In this document: in pieces, positions 22,717 to 31,849 of the stretch | How positions within the stretch are numbered: position 1 is the stretch's first letter | Layout: every line of letters begins with the position of its first letter | DNA from: G965227875 sp965227875 | GTDB taxonomy: Bacteria > Pseudomonadota > Alphaproteobacteria > Rhizobiales > JAJFHC01 | Direction: 5' to 3' | Assembly (NCBI GenBank): GCA_965227875.1 | Contig: OZ245783.1 | Location: 4,774,001 to 4,838,000 of the forward strand | DNA: 64,000 nt | Translations under genes and position numbers: made by a program | Notes under the pieces: generated by a model | Seen by the model: the letters and a program-made list of their open reading frames with translations, nothing else | Told to the model about the DNA's origin: nothing | Database searches by the model: none

Positions 22717-24672
22717 GTGCTCGTCGTCATGTCGTGGAAACGTGCCGCGTTTCTGCTCACAGCCGGATTGGGGCTTGGCATCACACCTGCTCTTTCCCAA
22801 GAGGTGCTGCTGAACGGTGTTTCCCTGGGAGGTCCGATTGTCGCCGGTCAGGTCGCGATTCCGGACAATGGGCTTCTCAAGATCGAGAATGGAGCCAGCA
22901 TCACCAACAACGGCGTCACCGTAATCGACGCTGTGGACGGCTCCACGATCAACATCGACAACCTGGGCACGATCAACTCAACGGCCGGTGACGGCGTCAA
23001 TGTCCTCGGCTCGACCCTCGTCCAGAGCAACTCCGGTACCGTCACCGCGAGTTCTTCCGGGATTGCCGCGCACTACATTACCAATCTTGTCAACTCGGGC
23101 ACCATTCTCGGCACGAATTTCAACGGGGTATACCTACAGCCCGGCGTTGGCGTCATAACAAGCATGACGAACACGGGAACGGTCGCAAGCACATTCGGAT
23201 GGGGCATCAATGCGCCAACCATTACGAACCTGGTAAACGCCGGCGTCGTATCCGGAAGCAGCCGCGGGATCAGTGCAGACCTCATCACCAATCTCGTCAA
23301 CTCCGGCACGATCACGGGAACAAACGGCGAGGCTATCAACACCGCTAGCCTCGTGAGCCTCACCAACACAGGAAGGATTACCGGGCAGAACGGCAATGCG
23401 GTTTCCGCGACAACAATCACGAGTTTCACAAATGCCGGTACCATCATCGGCAGCAGCGGCACGGCTATTCGTGAGTTTGGCGCTGCAGACACGGTCCTGA
23501 CTCTTCTTCCCGGCTCGAACATACAGGGTCTGGTCGACCTCGGCGGAGGCGTAAACACAGTTGTCGTTGGAAATGGCCTGAGCACGGCCACGACCTTTGC
23601 CGCGGCTCCCGACATTATAAATTCGTCGGGCCAGCCTTTCGCGCTTGCCGGCACGACGTTACATGTCGTGGACCCGACAGGGTTTTCAATGACCGGCAGT
23701 CAGCTTGCCGACACGACTGGAGCAATTTCGGACGTTCTTGCAGGTCAATTCGGCGGCGGATCCAGTGGTTCGGTTCAGGTTGCGATGGGGGACGGCACTG
23801 GGTTTTTGGTGACGCCGGTTTCCGACAACGGTTTGACCGCTCGCGCATGGGCCGAGGTTTTCGGCGGTTGGAAAGACAGGGCCGGCGATGGTGCGGACGT
23901 CGGCTCCACGAACATTTTCGGCGGCATTGTCGGCGGTATTGAAATGGCGCGCGCCGACGCAGGCCGCATAGGCGTTTTTGTCGGCGGATCTGCCGGTGAA
24001 GTCGAGGTGGACAACAACGCACAAGATATCGATACGGAAACTGTGTTCGGTGGCCTTTACGCGAGTCATGACAACGGGGTGATACGCCTTGATGCTGCAG
24101 TGACCGTCGGGCTCGCCGATTACGACTCCGACCGTTTCGTGGCAAACAACACGGCCGGCGGCGGAATACAGGTAGCCCGTGCGGAGTATGACGGTGTTTT
24201 CGTGTCTCCGGAGCTTACTGTATCGACATCAATGACGATGGGACCTGCCACACTAAGGCCGTCGCTCAGAGTCCGCTATGCGGGCCTCTGGCTGGACAGT
24301 TATTCCGAATCCGGCTCCTCGTCCAACCTCTCTGTCGACGACCGCGAGGTGCATATCCTTGAAGCCCGCGCTCAGGTTTCCCTGCCGATGACAGTTGCGA
24401 GCGGCGAAAACGGAACGCTGACAACCGAAATCAGGACAGGCATTGATGTTCGCACGAAAATCGGTTCCGATCGCGTCGATGCCGTTCTTGTCGGACAACA
24501 GCTGTCGTTCGACTCTGGTGGTGACGACGAGGTGCTGACGGCGTTCATCTCCGCGGCGTTCGCTATGGCTTTTGCCGACGCACTGACCGTATCGGGAGCG
24601 CTCGAAGGTGGCTACGGCACCGACGAAACCGCGCACGCAATCGCTCGCTTGAGAGCGACTGTCGATTTCTGA
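22717..24672 (+). CDS. Autotransporter-like outer-membrane protein with beta-helix passenger
   Basis: A GTG at 22717 is favoured by GGGGGA six bases upstream; an ATG at 22729 also works. The signal peptide ends near 'PALSQE'. Residues about 45-270 are Asn/Thr/Gly/Ser-rich degenerate repeats of about 20 residues ('ITNLVNSGTITGTNG' type), as in right-handed beta-helix passengers. The last 270 residues resemble an autotransporter barrel with strands such as 'GVIRLDAAVTVGLADYDS' and 'LRPSLRVRYAGLWLD'. The terminus 'ARLRATVDF' ends in Phe, the Bam recognition residue. It would be secreted through its own barrel, perhaps helped by TamA/TamB encoded further right. Base composition is visibly lower in GC than its neighbours, which may reflect transfer or repeat evolution. 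Confidence 0.8.
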   Translation: MLVVMSWKRAAFLLTAGLGLGITPALSQEVLLNGVSLGGPIVAGQVAIPDNGLLKIENGASITNNGVTVIDAVDGSTINIDNLGTINSTAGDGVNVLGSTLVQSNSGTVTASSSGIAAHYITNLVNSGTILGTNFNGVYLQPGVGVITSMTNTGTVASTFGWGINAPTITNLVNAGVVSGSSRGISADLITNLVNSGTITGTNGEAINTASLVSLTNTGRITGQNGNAVSATTITSFTNAGTIIGSSGTAIREFGAADTVLTLLPGSNIQGLVDLGGGVNTVVVGNGLSTATTFAAAPDIINSSGQPFALAGTTLHVVDPTGFSMTGSQLADTTGAISDVLAGQFGGGSSGSVQVAMGDGTGFLVTPVSDNGLTARAWAEVFGGWKDRAGDGADVGSTNIFGGIVGGIEMARADAGRIGVFVGGSAGEVEVDNNAQDIDTETVFGGLYASHDNGVIRLDAAVTVGLADYDSDRFVANNTAGGGIQVARAEYDGVFVSPELTVSTSMTMGPATLRPSLRVRYAGLWLDSYSESGSSSNLSVDDREVHILEARAQVSLPMTVASGENGTLTTEIRTGIDVRTKIGSDRVDAVLVGQQLSFDSGGDDEVLTAFISAAFAMAFADALTVSGALEGGYGTDETAHAIARLRATVDF

Positions 24673-24781
24673 TCAAAGCCTATCCTCCAGATTATGAGAT
24701 CGTTTGGGCCTTGACCGCATGGTGCGGTCTTGCCGCCTATCGCATGCTTTGGCGATCAGCATTCCTGTCAGTTGTCGAATC

Positions 24782-24793
24782 TTGTATATACAA
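24782..24793. promoter_or_regulatory. HutC operator upstream of hutC
   Basis: Perfect palindrome TTGTATATACAA, 66 bases before the hutC start. It matches the known HutC/GntR operator type (CTTGTATGTACAAG in Pseudomonas; GT-TA-AC spacing). The same 12 bases occur once more in this window, between hutF and hutI. Confidence 0.85.
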
Positions 24794-24859
24794 CCTAGCT
24801 GCAATGGTTTATAGCTTCTCTCCAGTGGAGCACGGTCAACCTGCGTGAGGCGTCACGAG

Positions 24860-25627
24860 ATGGACAATTCGCTGCCGAGATACCAGCAGGTTCAGCAGCA
24901 TATCCGCGACCGCATCGCCGGCGGTGAGTGGGCCGTCGATCAACGCATTCCGTCCGAACACGAACTCGTCGCCGAACTCGGCGTGAGCCGCATGACCGTC
25001 AATCGCGCCGTGCGCGAACTCACCGACCAGGGAATCCTGCGCCGGGTTCAGGGTCTGGGGACCTTCGTCGCCGATCCCCGCCCCCAGGCCACCCTGCTCG
25101 AGATCCGCAACATCGCCGACGAGATCCGCGCACGCGGCGGCGATTATTCCTGTGAACTCGTTCGCCTCGGCGAGACGCCGGCCAACGACGACCAGGCGGC
25201 CCACATGAACCTCGCGCCCGGCGATGTCATCTTCCACAGCCTGCTGGTGCATTGCGAGAACGGCGTCCCGATCCAGCTCGAGGACCGCCTCGTCAACCCG
25301 GCCGTGGGCCCGGACTATCTCGACGTCGATTTTGCCGCCACCACACCCAACGAATACCTGATGAAGGTGGCCCCGCTCGCCAACGTGGAGCACATCGTGG
25401 ACGCCGTCATGCCGGAAGCCGACACCCGCGAACTCCTGCGGATGCCCGAAGGCGAGCCCTGCCTGCTTCTGCATCGCCGCACCTGGGCTCTCGGCGCCGT
25501 CGCGTCGCTCGCCTGGCTGACGCACCCGTCCAGCCGGTATCGCCTGCGGGCCAGTTTTTCAGCCGAGGACGCCCGGCCCTACCAGCCCTTCCAGTCTCTC
25601 CCCAAAGGAGCTTTTTCCGCATCATGA
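24860..25627 (+). CDS. hutC: HutC, GntR/UTRA-family repressor of histidine utilisation
   Basis: 255 residues from the ATG at 24860, with GAGG eight bases upstream; a GTG at 24845 adds five residues. Residues about 5-72 form the GntR winged helix ('RIPSEHELVAELGVSRMTVN', then 'LTDQGILRRVQGLGTFV'). Residues about 90-240 form a UTRA effector domain with the typical 'LLVHCENGVPIQLEDRLVNP' and 'LRMPEGEPCLLLHRRTW'. HutC proteins bind urocanate and release DNA. The gene leads the operon, with its stop overlapping the hutU start (ATGA), and has the palindromic operator upstream, so it represses itself. The second operator places hutF and hutI-hutG under the same control. Confidence 0.95.
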   Translation: MDNSLPRYQQVQQHIRDRIAGGEWAVDQRIPSEHELVAELGVSRMTVNRAVRELTDQGILRRVQGLGTFVADPRPQATLLEIRNIADEIRARGGDYSCELVRLGETPANDDQAAHMNLAPGDVIFHSLLVHCENGVPIQLEDRLVNPAVGPDYLDVDFAATTPNEYLMKVAPLANVEHIVDAVMPEADTRELLRMPEGEPCLLLHRRTWALGAVASLAWLTHPSSRYRLRASFSAEDARPYQPFQSLPKGAFSAS

Positions 25628-27300
25628 CGACAGGAACACGCATCGACAACACGCGCCACATCAGTGCGCCGCATGGCCCCGGCCTCACCTGCAAGTCATG
25701 GACGACGGAAGCCGCCATGCGCATGCTGATGAACAATCTCGACGCCGATGTCGCGGAAAACCCGCAGGAACTTGTCGTCTACGGCGGCATCGGGCGGGCC
25801 GCGCGGAACTGGGAAAGCTTCGACCGCATCGTGGCGTCGCTGAAGACCCTGGGCGAGGACGAAACCCTTCTCGTCCAGTCCGGCAAGCCGGTCGGCGTGT
25901 TCCGCACCCACCCGGACGCCCCGCGCGTGCTGATCGCCAATTCAAACCTCGTGCCAAACTGGGCGACGTGGGATCACTTCAACAAGCTCGACCGGGTCGG
26001 CCTGATGATGTACGGGCAGATGACGGCGGGCTCGTGGATCTACATCGGCAGCCAGGGCATCGTACAGGGCACCTACGAGACCTTCGTCGAGGTCGGCCGC
26101 CGGCACTATGACGGAGACCTCAAGGGACGCTGGATCCTGACCGCGGGACTTGGCGGCATGGGCGGCGCCCAGCCTCTGGCCGCGACCATGGCAGGCGCCT
26201 CCATGCTCGCCGTGGAATGCCAGCCCAGCCGCATCGAGATGCGGCTGCGCACCGGTTATCTCGACCGCAAGGCGGACAGCCTCGACGACGCGCTCGCTCT
26301 CATGGACGACGCCAGGAAAACGGGCAAGCCGGTCTCGGTCGGCCTGCTCGGAAATGCCGCGGACATCTTTCCCGAGCTCGTGCGCCGGGGCGTCCATCCC
26401 GATGCCGTGACCGACCAGACCAGCGCGCACGATCCGCTCAACGGTTACCTGCCCGCCGGCTGGAGCCTCGCGGAATGGGCGGACAGGCGCGAAAGGGACC
26501 CTGAAGGAACGACGAAGGCGGCGAAGGAATCCATGGCGGTCCACGTCCGCGCCATGCTCGACTTCCATGCCGCCGGCGTCCCCACGCTCGACTACGGCAA
26601 CAACATCCGGCAGATGGCGCTGGAAATGGGCGTCGAGAACGCGTTCGATTTCCCCGGTTTCGTCCCGGCCTACATCCGCCCCCTGTTCTGTCGCGGCATC
26701 GGACCGTTCCGCTGGGCAGCGCTTTCCGGGGACCCGGAGGACATCTACAGGACCGACGCGAAGGTCAAGGAACTGATCCCCGACGACCCCCATCTCCACA
26801 ACTGGCTCGACATGGCCCGCGAGCGCATCCATTTCCAGGGACTGCCGTCGCGGATCTGCTGGGTCGGCCTCGGCCAGCGCCATCGTCTGGGCCTCGCCTT
26901 CAACGAGATGGTCCGCACCGGCGAGCTTTCCGCGCCCGTCGTCATCGGACGCGATCATCTCGATTCCGGCTCGGTCGCCAGTCCCAACCGGGAAACCGAA
27001 GGCATGAAGGACGGCTCCGACGCGGTATCCGACTGGCCCTTGCTCAACGCCCTTCTTAACACCGCGTCCGGCGCCACCTGGGTCTCGCTCCATCACGGCG
27101 GCGGCGTCGGCATGGGTTTTTCCCAGCATGCCGGCATGGTGATCGTGTGCGACGGGTCGGAAGCCGCCGACCGCCGCCTCGAACGCGTGCTCTGGAACGA
27201 CCCGGCGACCGGCGTCATGCGGCACGCGGATGCAGGCTACGAGGATGCGATCGCCTGCGCGCGCGAACACGATCTCAACCTGCCCTCCTGCTCACTCTGA
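25624..27300 (+). CDS. hutU: Urocanate hydratase (HutU)
   Basis: 558 residues, the usual length, from the ATG at 25624 overlapping the hutC stop. The NAD motif 'GLGGMGGAQ' starts at Gly175. Cys412 in 'RICWVGLGQRHRLG' corresponds to the catalytic Cys410 of characterised urocanases. Other conserved blocks are 'RPLFCRGIGPFRW' and 'SLHHGGGVGMGFSQH'. The enzyme adds water to urocanate using tightly bound NAD+ as an electrophile, giving 4-imidazolone-5-propionate in the cytosol. It lies directly upstream of an Fe/2-oxoglutarate dioxygenase gene and a Liv-type transporter in the same operon. Confidence 0.98.
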   Translation: MTTGTRIDNTRHISAPHGPGLTCKSWTTEAAMRMLMNNLDADVAENPQELVVYGGIGRAARNWESFDRIVASLKTLGEDETLLVQSGKPVGVFRTHPDAPRVLIANSNLVPNWATWDHFNKLDRVGLMMYGQMTAGSWIYIGSQGIVQGTYETFVEVGRRHYDGDLKGRWILTAGLGGMGGAQPLAATMAGASMLAVECQPSRIEMRLRTGYLDRKADSLDDALALMDDARKTGKPVSVGLLGNAADIFPELVRRGVHPDAVTDQTSAHDPLNGYLPAGWSLAEWADRRERDPEGTTKAAKESMAVHVRAMLDFHAAGVPTLDYGNNIRQMALEMGVENAFDFPGFVPAYIRPLFCRGIGPFRWAALSGDPEDIYRTDAKVKELIPDDPHLHNWLDMARERIHFQGLPSRICWVGLGQRHRLGLAFNEMVRTGELSAPVVIGRDHLDSGSVASPNRETEGMKDGSDAVSDWPLLNALLNTASGATWVSLHHGGGVGMGFSQHAGMVIVCDGSEAADRRLERVLWNDPATGVMRHADAGYEDAIACAREHDLNLPSCSL

Positions 27301-27318
27301 TCGGGGAGACATCGACCC

Positions 27319-28113
27319 ATGCCCGTAAGCCAGCAGCAGATCGACGACTTCAACCGCGACGGCGCCGTCCTTCTCGAAGGTGTCTTCGCCGACTGGGTCG
27401 ACGTGCTCGTCGACGGCATTGACTGGAACATGGAAAACCCGTCCTGGCGCGAACGCACCTACCGTCCCGACGATGGCAGATCGCCTTTCTTCCAGGACTA
27501 TTGCACCTGGGACAACAACCCGTTCTATCGCCGTTTCGTCCGTGAGTCCCGTGCCGGCGAGATCGCGGCACGGCTCATGGGCTCGAAGACAGCGCGGATC
27601 TTCCACGACCATATTCTCGTGAAGGAACCCGGCAACAGCGTGGTCACCCCCTGGCACCAGGACCAGCCTTATTATCTCGTGGAGGGTGACCAGAGCGTCA
27701 GCTTCTGGCTGCCGCTCGACCCGGTCCCCCGCGAGCGCACGATCGAATATGTCGCCGGCTCGCACAACTGGAACAAGTCGTTCCGCCCGATGCGTTTCGA
27801 CGGCACGCCGCTTTTCCCCGACGACGACAGCGAAGCGATGCCCGATGTCGACGCCCGACGAGACGACCTGGACATTGTCGGCTGGCCGGTCGAGCCCGGC
27901 GACGCCGTCGCCTTCAGTTTCCGCACGATCCACGGCGCGCCGGCCAACCATTCCGACACCCGCCGCCGCGTGATCTCGACGCGCTGGGTCGGCGACGACG
28001 CCCGGTTCGTGAAGCGGCCGGGCACGACGTCACCGGCATTCCCGGACCTCGAATACGAAGACGGCGCACCGTTCGGCGGCGCCGAGTTCCCCGTCATTTA
28101 CCCCGCTGCCTGA
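27319..28113 (+). CDS. PhyH-family Fe(II)/2-oxoglutarate dioxygenase in the hut operon
   Basis: The 264-residue protein matches the phytanoyl-CoA dioxygenase family. The metal triad is His113 and Asp115 in 'WHQDQPYYL' and His205 in 'TIHGAPANHS', with Arg216 or a neighbour in 'DTRRRV' for 2-oxoglutarate. 'FWLPLDPV' and 'YVAGSHNW' are typical. The enzyme would hydroxylate a small substrate, or demethylate it, with release of CO2 and succinate. It sits 18 bases after hutU and 34 before the transporter substrate-binding gene, between the histidine genes. Its substrate is therefore likely to be histidine-related or to be brought in by that transporter. No hut step needs such an enzyme, so its role is open. 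Confidence 0.9.
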   Translation: MPVSQQQIDDFNRDGAVLLEGVFADWVDVLVDGIDWNMENPSWRERTYRPDDGRSPFFQDYCTWDNNPFYRRFVRESRAGEIAARLMGSKTARIFHDHILVKEPGNSVVTPWHQDQPYYLVEGDQSVSFWLPLDPVPRERTIEYVAGSHNWNKSFRPMRFDGTPLFPDDDSEAMPDVDARRDDLDIVGWPVEPGDAVAFSFRTIHGAPANHSDTRRRVISTRWVGDDARFVKRPGTTSPAFPDLEYEDGAPFGGAEFPVIYPAA

Positions 28114-28147
28114 TGCAGCGATCCATTCAGCAAACAGGGAGATCGAT

Positions 28148-29305
28148 ATGCATAGACGTATATTGCTGAAGACCACACTGGCCGCGCTTGCAGGTGCGGC
28201 ACTGCTCGGAACCCCCGCACTGGCCGCCGACACGGTCAAGATCGGCTTCAACGCCCCGTTGACCGGCTTTGCCGCCGCCGATGGCAAGTCGGCCCTCACA
28301 GGTGCCGAACTTGCCGTCGAACAGGCCAATGCGGCCGGCGGCATCGACGGCAAGATGATCGAACTCGTCGTCTATGACGACCAGGCGAGCCCTAAGGAAT
28401 CCGTGCCCATCGCCACCAAGCTGATCGAACAGGACAACGTCGTCGTCGGCATCTCGGGCAGCTATTCGGGCGCGACCCGTGCGGCGGCCGGCGTCTACCA
28501 GGATGCCAAGGTGCCCTATATTTCCGCCTTCGCCATCCACCCCGACATCACGCGTGCCGGCGACTACGTCTTCCGCACGTCCTTCATGGGCGAGGTTCAG
28601 GGCCGCGCCGGCGCCAAGCTGATCGGCGAGACCCTCGGTAAGAAGAAGGTCGCGGTGATCACTCTGAAGAACGATTTCGGGCAGTCTCTGGCGGCAGGCT
28701 TCAAGGAAGCCGCCTCCAAGTACGGCGTGGAGATCATTTCCGAATACGAATACGGCATCAAGGACCGCCAGTTCGGCCCGATCGTCACCAAGGTGAAATC
28801 CGAAAACCCCGACGCCATCTATGCGTCCGGTTACTTCTTCACCGCCGGCCCGCTCGTCAAGCAGCTGCGTGGCGCGGGCGTCGACGTGCCGGTGATCGGC
28901 CAGGAGGGGTATGACAGCCAGAAGTTCATCGAGATCGCCGGTGCCGACTCCGAGGGCGTCATCATCACGACGTCCCTCGATCGCGACTCGAGTGATCCGG
29001 AAGCCAAGGCCTTCATCGCGGAATTCGAGAAGAAGGCCGGCTACAAGGCCGATATGGTCGGCGCCTCGGGCCATACGGCCGTCAAGGTCGTCGTTGCCGC
29101 TCTGAAGGCCGCCGGTACAACCGATCGTGCCGCGATCCGCGACGCGATCGCCAAGACCGACCTTGCCGTCTCGACCGGCCACATTTCCTTCAACGCTCTC
29201 GGGGAAGTGCGCAAGGACGTCCAGGTCCAGGTCGTCAAGGACGGCAACTGGCGCCATCATTCGGTGATCAGCGATCCGGAGCTGCTGGCTCCGCCCGCCG
29301 AGTAA
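28148..29305 (+). CDS. ABC transporter substrate-binding protein, branched-chain amino acid (LivK) type
   Basis: The 385-residue protein has a signal peptide ('LAGAALLGTPALAAD') and no lipobox. The mature part opens with 'VKIGFNAPLTGFAA' and has 'GAELAVEQANAAGGI', 'VVGISGSYSGATRAAAGVYQ' and 'AVITLKNDFGQSL', the pattern of periplasmic type I binding proteins of the leucine family. It delivers ligand to the two permeases encoded next. Given its place in the hut operon, histidine, urocanate or a related imidazole is the likely ligand, but ligand residues cannot be read by eye. GGGAGA precedes the start. A strong hairpin follows its stop. Confidence 0.92.
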   Translation: MHRRILLKTTLAALAGAALLGTPALAADTVKIGFNAPLTGFAAADGKSALTGAELAVEQANAAGGIDGKMIELVVYDDQASPKESVPIATKLIEQDNVVVGISGSYSGATRAAAGVYQDAKVPYISAFAIHPDITRAGDYVFRTSFMGEVQGRAGAKLIGETLGKKKVAVITLKNDFGQSLAAGFKEAASKYGVEIISEYEYGIKDRQFGPIVTKVKSENPDAIYASGYFFTAGPLVKQLRGAGVDVPVIGQEGYDSQKFIEIAGADSEGVIITTSLDRDSSDPEAKAFIAEFEKKAGYKADMVGASGHTAVKVVVAALKAAGTTDRAAIRDAIAKTDLAVSTGHISFNALGEVRKDVQVQVVKDGNWRHHSVISDPELLAPPAE

Positions 29306-29314
29306 ACCCGCAAC

Positions 29315-29343
29315 ACCGGAGCCGGCCACCCGCCGGCTCCGGT
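29315..29343 (+). terminator. 12-bp hairpin between the binding-protein and permease genes
   Basis: ACCGGAGCCGGC (29315-29326) and GCCGGCTCCGGT (29332-29343) form a perfect 12-bp stem with a 5-nt loop, ten bases after the stop. No T-run follows. In such operons a structure here protects the upstream mRNA or partly terminates, giving more binding protein than permease. Confidence 0.7.
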
Positions 29344-29374
29344 TGTCCGGCTCCCTTTCCGGCCCGCAGGAAAC

Positions 29375-30241
29375 ATGCTCTATCTCGAACTCGCCATACA
29401 GGGAGTCGTCCAGGGCGCCATATACGCCCTCGTCGCTCTCGGCCTGACGCTGGTCTACGGCCTGCTCCGCATCCTCCATGTCGCGCACGCCGCGCTGTTC
29501 ACGCTCGGCGGGTACATCGGCGTGCTGGTGACAAACGCCACCGGATCTCTGGCTCTGGCCATGCTGGTGGCCGCCCTCGTCGTCGGGCTGGCCGGAATGG
29601 CCGTCTACCGCATCGCCTACGAACCGCTGCTCGACAAACCGCCCTTCATCGCGCTCATCGCCTCGATCGCCCTGTTCATCGCCGCGGAAGAAATCTACCG
29701 CATCGTCTTCGGCGCCTACGGCATGTCCTACGCGAACCCGCCGCTGCAGGGCGCCTGGGCGGTCCCGGGAACCACCATTTTGCTCAAGCACGGCGAAATG
29801 CTGGTCATGGCCCTGGCCATCGTGCTGCTGCTCGCGCTCGCCAGTTTCTCCCAGCGCACGCGCACCGGCATCGCCTGGCGCGCCACCGTCACCGATCCGG
29901 TCATGGCGGAATCCTTCGGTGTCGACATCCGCAAGATCCGCTATCTGAACTTCTTCGTCGGATCCGCGCTCGCCGCCGTCGCCGGCGTCATGGTCGCCCT
30001 GCTCAACAACCTCGTCGAGCCCACCATGGGCAGCGTGCCGTCCTACAAAGCGCTCGCCATCATCGTGCTTGGCGGTCTCGGCAGCATCCGGGGCACGCTG
30101 ATCGCGGCGCTCATGCTGGGCGTCATCGAGGCCTTCGGAACCATCTACGCCGGCAACCTGCTCGACCGCGACGCGATCGCTTTTGCCTTTCTCATCCTTG
30201 TTCTCATGATCAGGCCCCAGGGCCTGCTGGCGAGGAGCTGA
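29375..30241 (+). CDS. ABC transporter permease, LivH type
   Basis: The 288-residue protein has about eight hydrophobic segments. Conserved LivH blocks are 'IQGVVQGAIYALVALGLTLVYG', read here at residues 7-28, and the cytoplasmic coupling region 'GIAWRATVTDPVMAESFGVD', then 'IVLGGLGSIRGTLIAALMLG'. It forms the membrane channel with the LivM-type subunit encoded five bases downstream. The ATG at 29375 begins 31 bases after the hairpin. Confidence 0.93.
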   Translation: MLYLELAIQGVVQGAIYALVALGLTLVYGLLRILHVAHAALFTLGGYIGVLVTNATGSLALAMLVAALVVGLAGMAVYRIAYEPLLDKPPFIALIASIALFIAAEEIYRIVFGAYGMSYANPPLQGAWAVPGTTILLKHGEMLVMALAIVLLLALASFSQRTRTGIAWRATVTDPVMAESFGVDIRKIRYLNFFVGSALAAVAGVMVALLNNLVEPTMGSVPSYKALAIIVLGGLGSIRGTLIAALMLGVIEAFGTIYAGNLLDRDAIAFAFLILVLMIRPQGLLARS

Positions 30242-30245
30242 CCCG

Positions 30246-31091
30246 ATGGCCTACGAGATAAGCCTTGCCACCGCCATGGGCATTTCCGTCCTGTTTGCGC
30301 TCAGCCTCAACTTCGTCACCGGGTTCTGCGGCCAGATCTCGCTGGGCCATGCCGCCTTCTTCGGCATCGGCGCCTACACTTCCGCCCTTCTGATGAAGGC
30401 CGGATGGCCGATGATCCTCACCCTGCCCGTCGCCGCCCTGCCCGCGGCCGCTGTCGGCATCGTCGTCGGGCTGGCGAGCCTGCGGGTCCGTCACGACTTC
30501 CTCGCCATAACGACCATGGGGGTCGGCTTCCTCTTTGTCGGCATCGTCCGCCAGCGCGACGCGCTCGGCGGCGAGCTCGGCATCTCGGGCATTCCGTCCT
30601 TCGCTTTCGGCAAACCCGGTTTCCTGGTCCTCGTTCTCGTCTGCGTCGCTCTTTTCGCCGCGTTCAGCCTGTTCGTTCGCCGGTCGTGGATGGGGCGGGC
30701 CTTCGACGCGATCTCCGAGGACGAGGACACGGCACGTACGCTCGGCATCGACGTGCCGAACTACAAGCTGGCCGCCTTCGCCATCGGCACAGGCGTCGCC
30801 GGCATGGCCGGCGCGCTCTATGCCCAGAATGTCCGTTTCATCGGCCCGGACAGTTTCGGCTTCGTGGAATCCGTCACGGTGCTGGCCATGGTCATCGTCG
30901 GCGGTGTCGGGTCGGTGGCCGGCGTCATGATCGCCGCCGCGCTGCTGAGCGCCCTGCCGCTCTGGTTCCAGTTCCTCGACGACTACAAGCTCCTGTTCTA
31001 CAGCGCCCTGCTCTTCGCCATGATGCGCTATTCGCCCGACGGTCTCGCCGGACTCTACCGTCGCCTGACGGGCAAGGGAGCGCGCGCATGA
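30246..31091 (+). CDS. ABC transporter permease, LivM type
   Basis: The 281-residue polytopic protein carries the LivM opening 'VTGFCGQISLGHAAFFGIGA' and the EAA-like loop 'RAFDAISEDEDTARTLGID'. 'VGGVGSVAGVMIAAALL' lies near the end. It pairs with the LivH-type permease. Its stop overlaps the next start (ATGA), so the ATPase is translated with it. Alternative longer ORFs in other frames over this region are shadows. Confidence 0.93.
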   Translation: MAYEISLATAMGISVLFALSLNFVTGFCGQISLGHAAFFGIGAYTSALLMKAGWPMILTLPVAALPAAAVGIVVGLASLRVRHDFLAITTMGVGFLFVGIVRQRDALGGELGISGIPSFAFGKPGFLVLVLVCVALFAAFSLFVRRSWMGRAFDAISEDEDTARTLGIDVPNYKLAAFAIGTGVAGMAGALYAQNVRFIGPDSFGFVESVTVLAMVIVGGVGSVAGVMIAAALLSALPLWFQFLDDYKLLFYSALLFAMMRYSPDGLAGLYRRLTGKGARA

Positions 31092-31849
31092 CCGATCTGC
31101 TCAGACTGGACGGGATCACCGTCCGCTTCGGCGGTGTGGTTGCCGTCGACGATGTTTCCCTCGTGGTCGGCGAAGGCGAACTCCTGGGATTCATCGGCCC
31201 CAATGGCGCTGGCAAGACGACGCTGCTGCGCGCCATCACCGGCATTGTCCGGCCCCAGTCGGGCACGGTGACGCTCGCCGGTCGCCGCATCGACCAGCTT
31301 TCCGTCTCCCAGCGCGTGCATGCGGGGCTGGGATTGGCCCAGCAGATCGTCGCCCCCTTCCGCACCATGTCGCTGACCGACAATGTGGCGCTCGCCGCGG
31401 CGTCGGCCAAGATCCGCGCACCGCTGACCGCCATGTTCCGGCACGACCGGACCGCGGAGCGGGCCACGGCGCGGGAACTCCTGGCGCGTGTGGGGCTTGG
31501 CGACGTCGCCGACCAGAGCCCCTCCTCCATGCCACTCGGGTTTCTCAAGCGGCTCGAACTCGCCCGCGCGCTGGCGCTCAAGCCACGCCTGCTCCTGCTC
31601 GACGAACCCCTCGCCGGTCTCAACCAGGCGGAGGCCGAAGCCATGGCGGACACCATCCGCGAAATCCATGCCGGCGGGCAATCGACGATCCTGATAGAGC
31701 ACAACCTTCGCGAGGTCACGCGCATCTGTCCGCGTCTCTACGTGCAGGACAATGGCCGCAAACTCGCCGACGGGCCAACGGGAGACGTCATGCGCGACCA
31801 GGACGTGCTGCGCGCCTATCTCGGGAGCGAACACCATGCTGTCGCTTGA
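31088..31849 (+). CDS. ABC transporter ATP-binding protein, LivG type
   Basis: 253 residues from the ATG at 31088. Walker A is 'GPNGAGKTT', Walker B 'LLLLDEPLAGL', and the His switch is in 'ILIEHNLREV'. The signature region reads 'MPLGFLKRLELARALAL', further from LSGGQ than usual but of the LivG kind. It hydrolyses ATP to drive import with the LivF-type subunit, with which it overlaps by 14 bases. The ORF extends far upstream in this frame, but that part overlaps livM and is not coding. Confidence 0.93.
   Translation: MTDLLRLDGITVRFGGVVAVDDVSLVVGEGELLGFIGPNGAGKTTLLRAITGIVRPQSGTVTLAGRRIDQLSVSQRVHAGLGLAQQIVAPFRTMSLTDNVALAAASAKIRAPLTAMFRHDRTAERATARELLARVGLGDVADQSPSSMPLGFLKRLELARALALKPRLLLLDEPLAGLNQAEAEAMADTIREIHAGGQSTILIEHNLREVTRICPRLYVQDNGRKLADGPTGDVMRDQDVLRAYLGSEHHAVA

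Noticed and set aside
28127..29791. 554-codon minus-strand ORF
   Set aside because: Antisense to the binding-protein and permease genes, and it reads through the 12-bp hairpin.
30404..31849. 481-codon ORF ending with the LivG-type ATPase
   Set aside because: Only the part from 31088 is coding; the rest overlaps livM in another frame.
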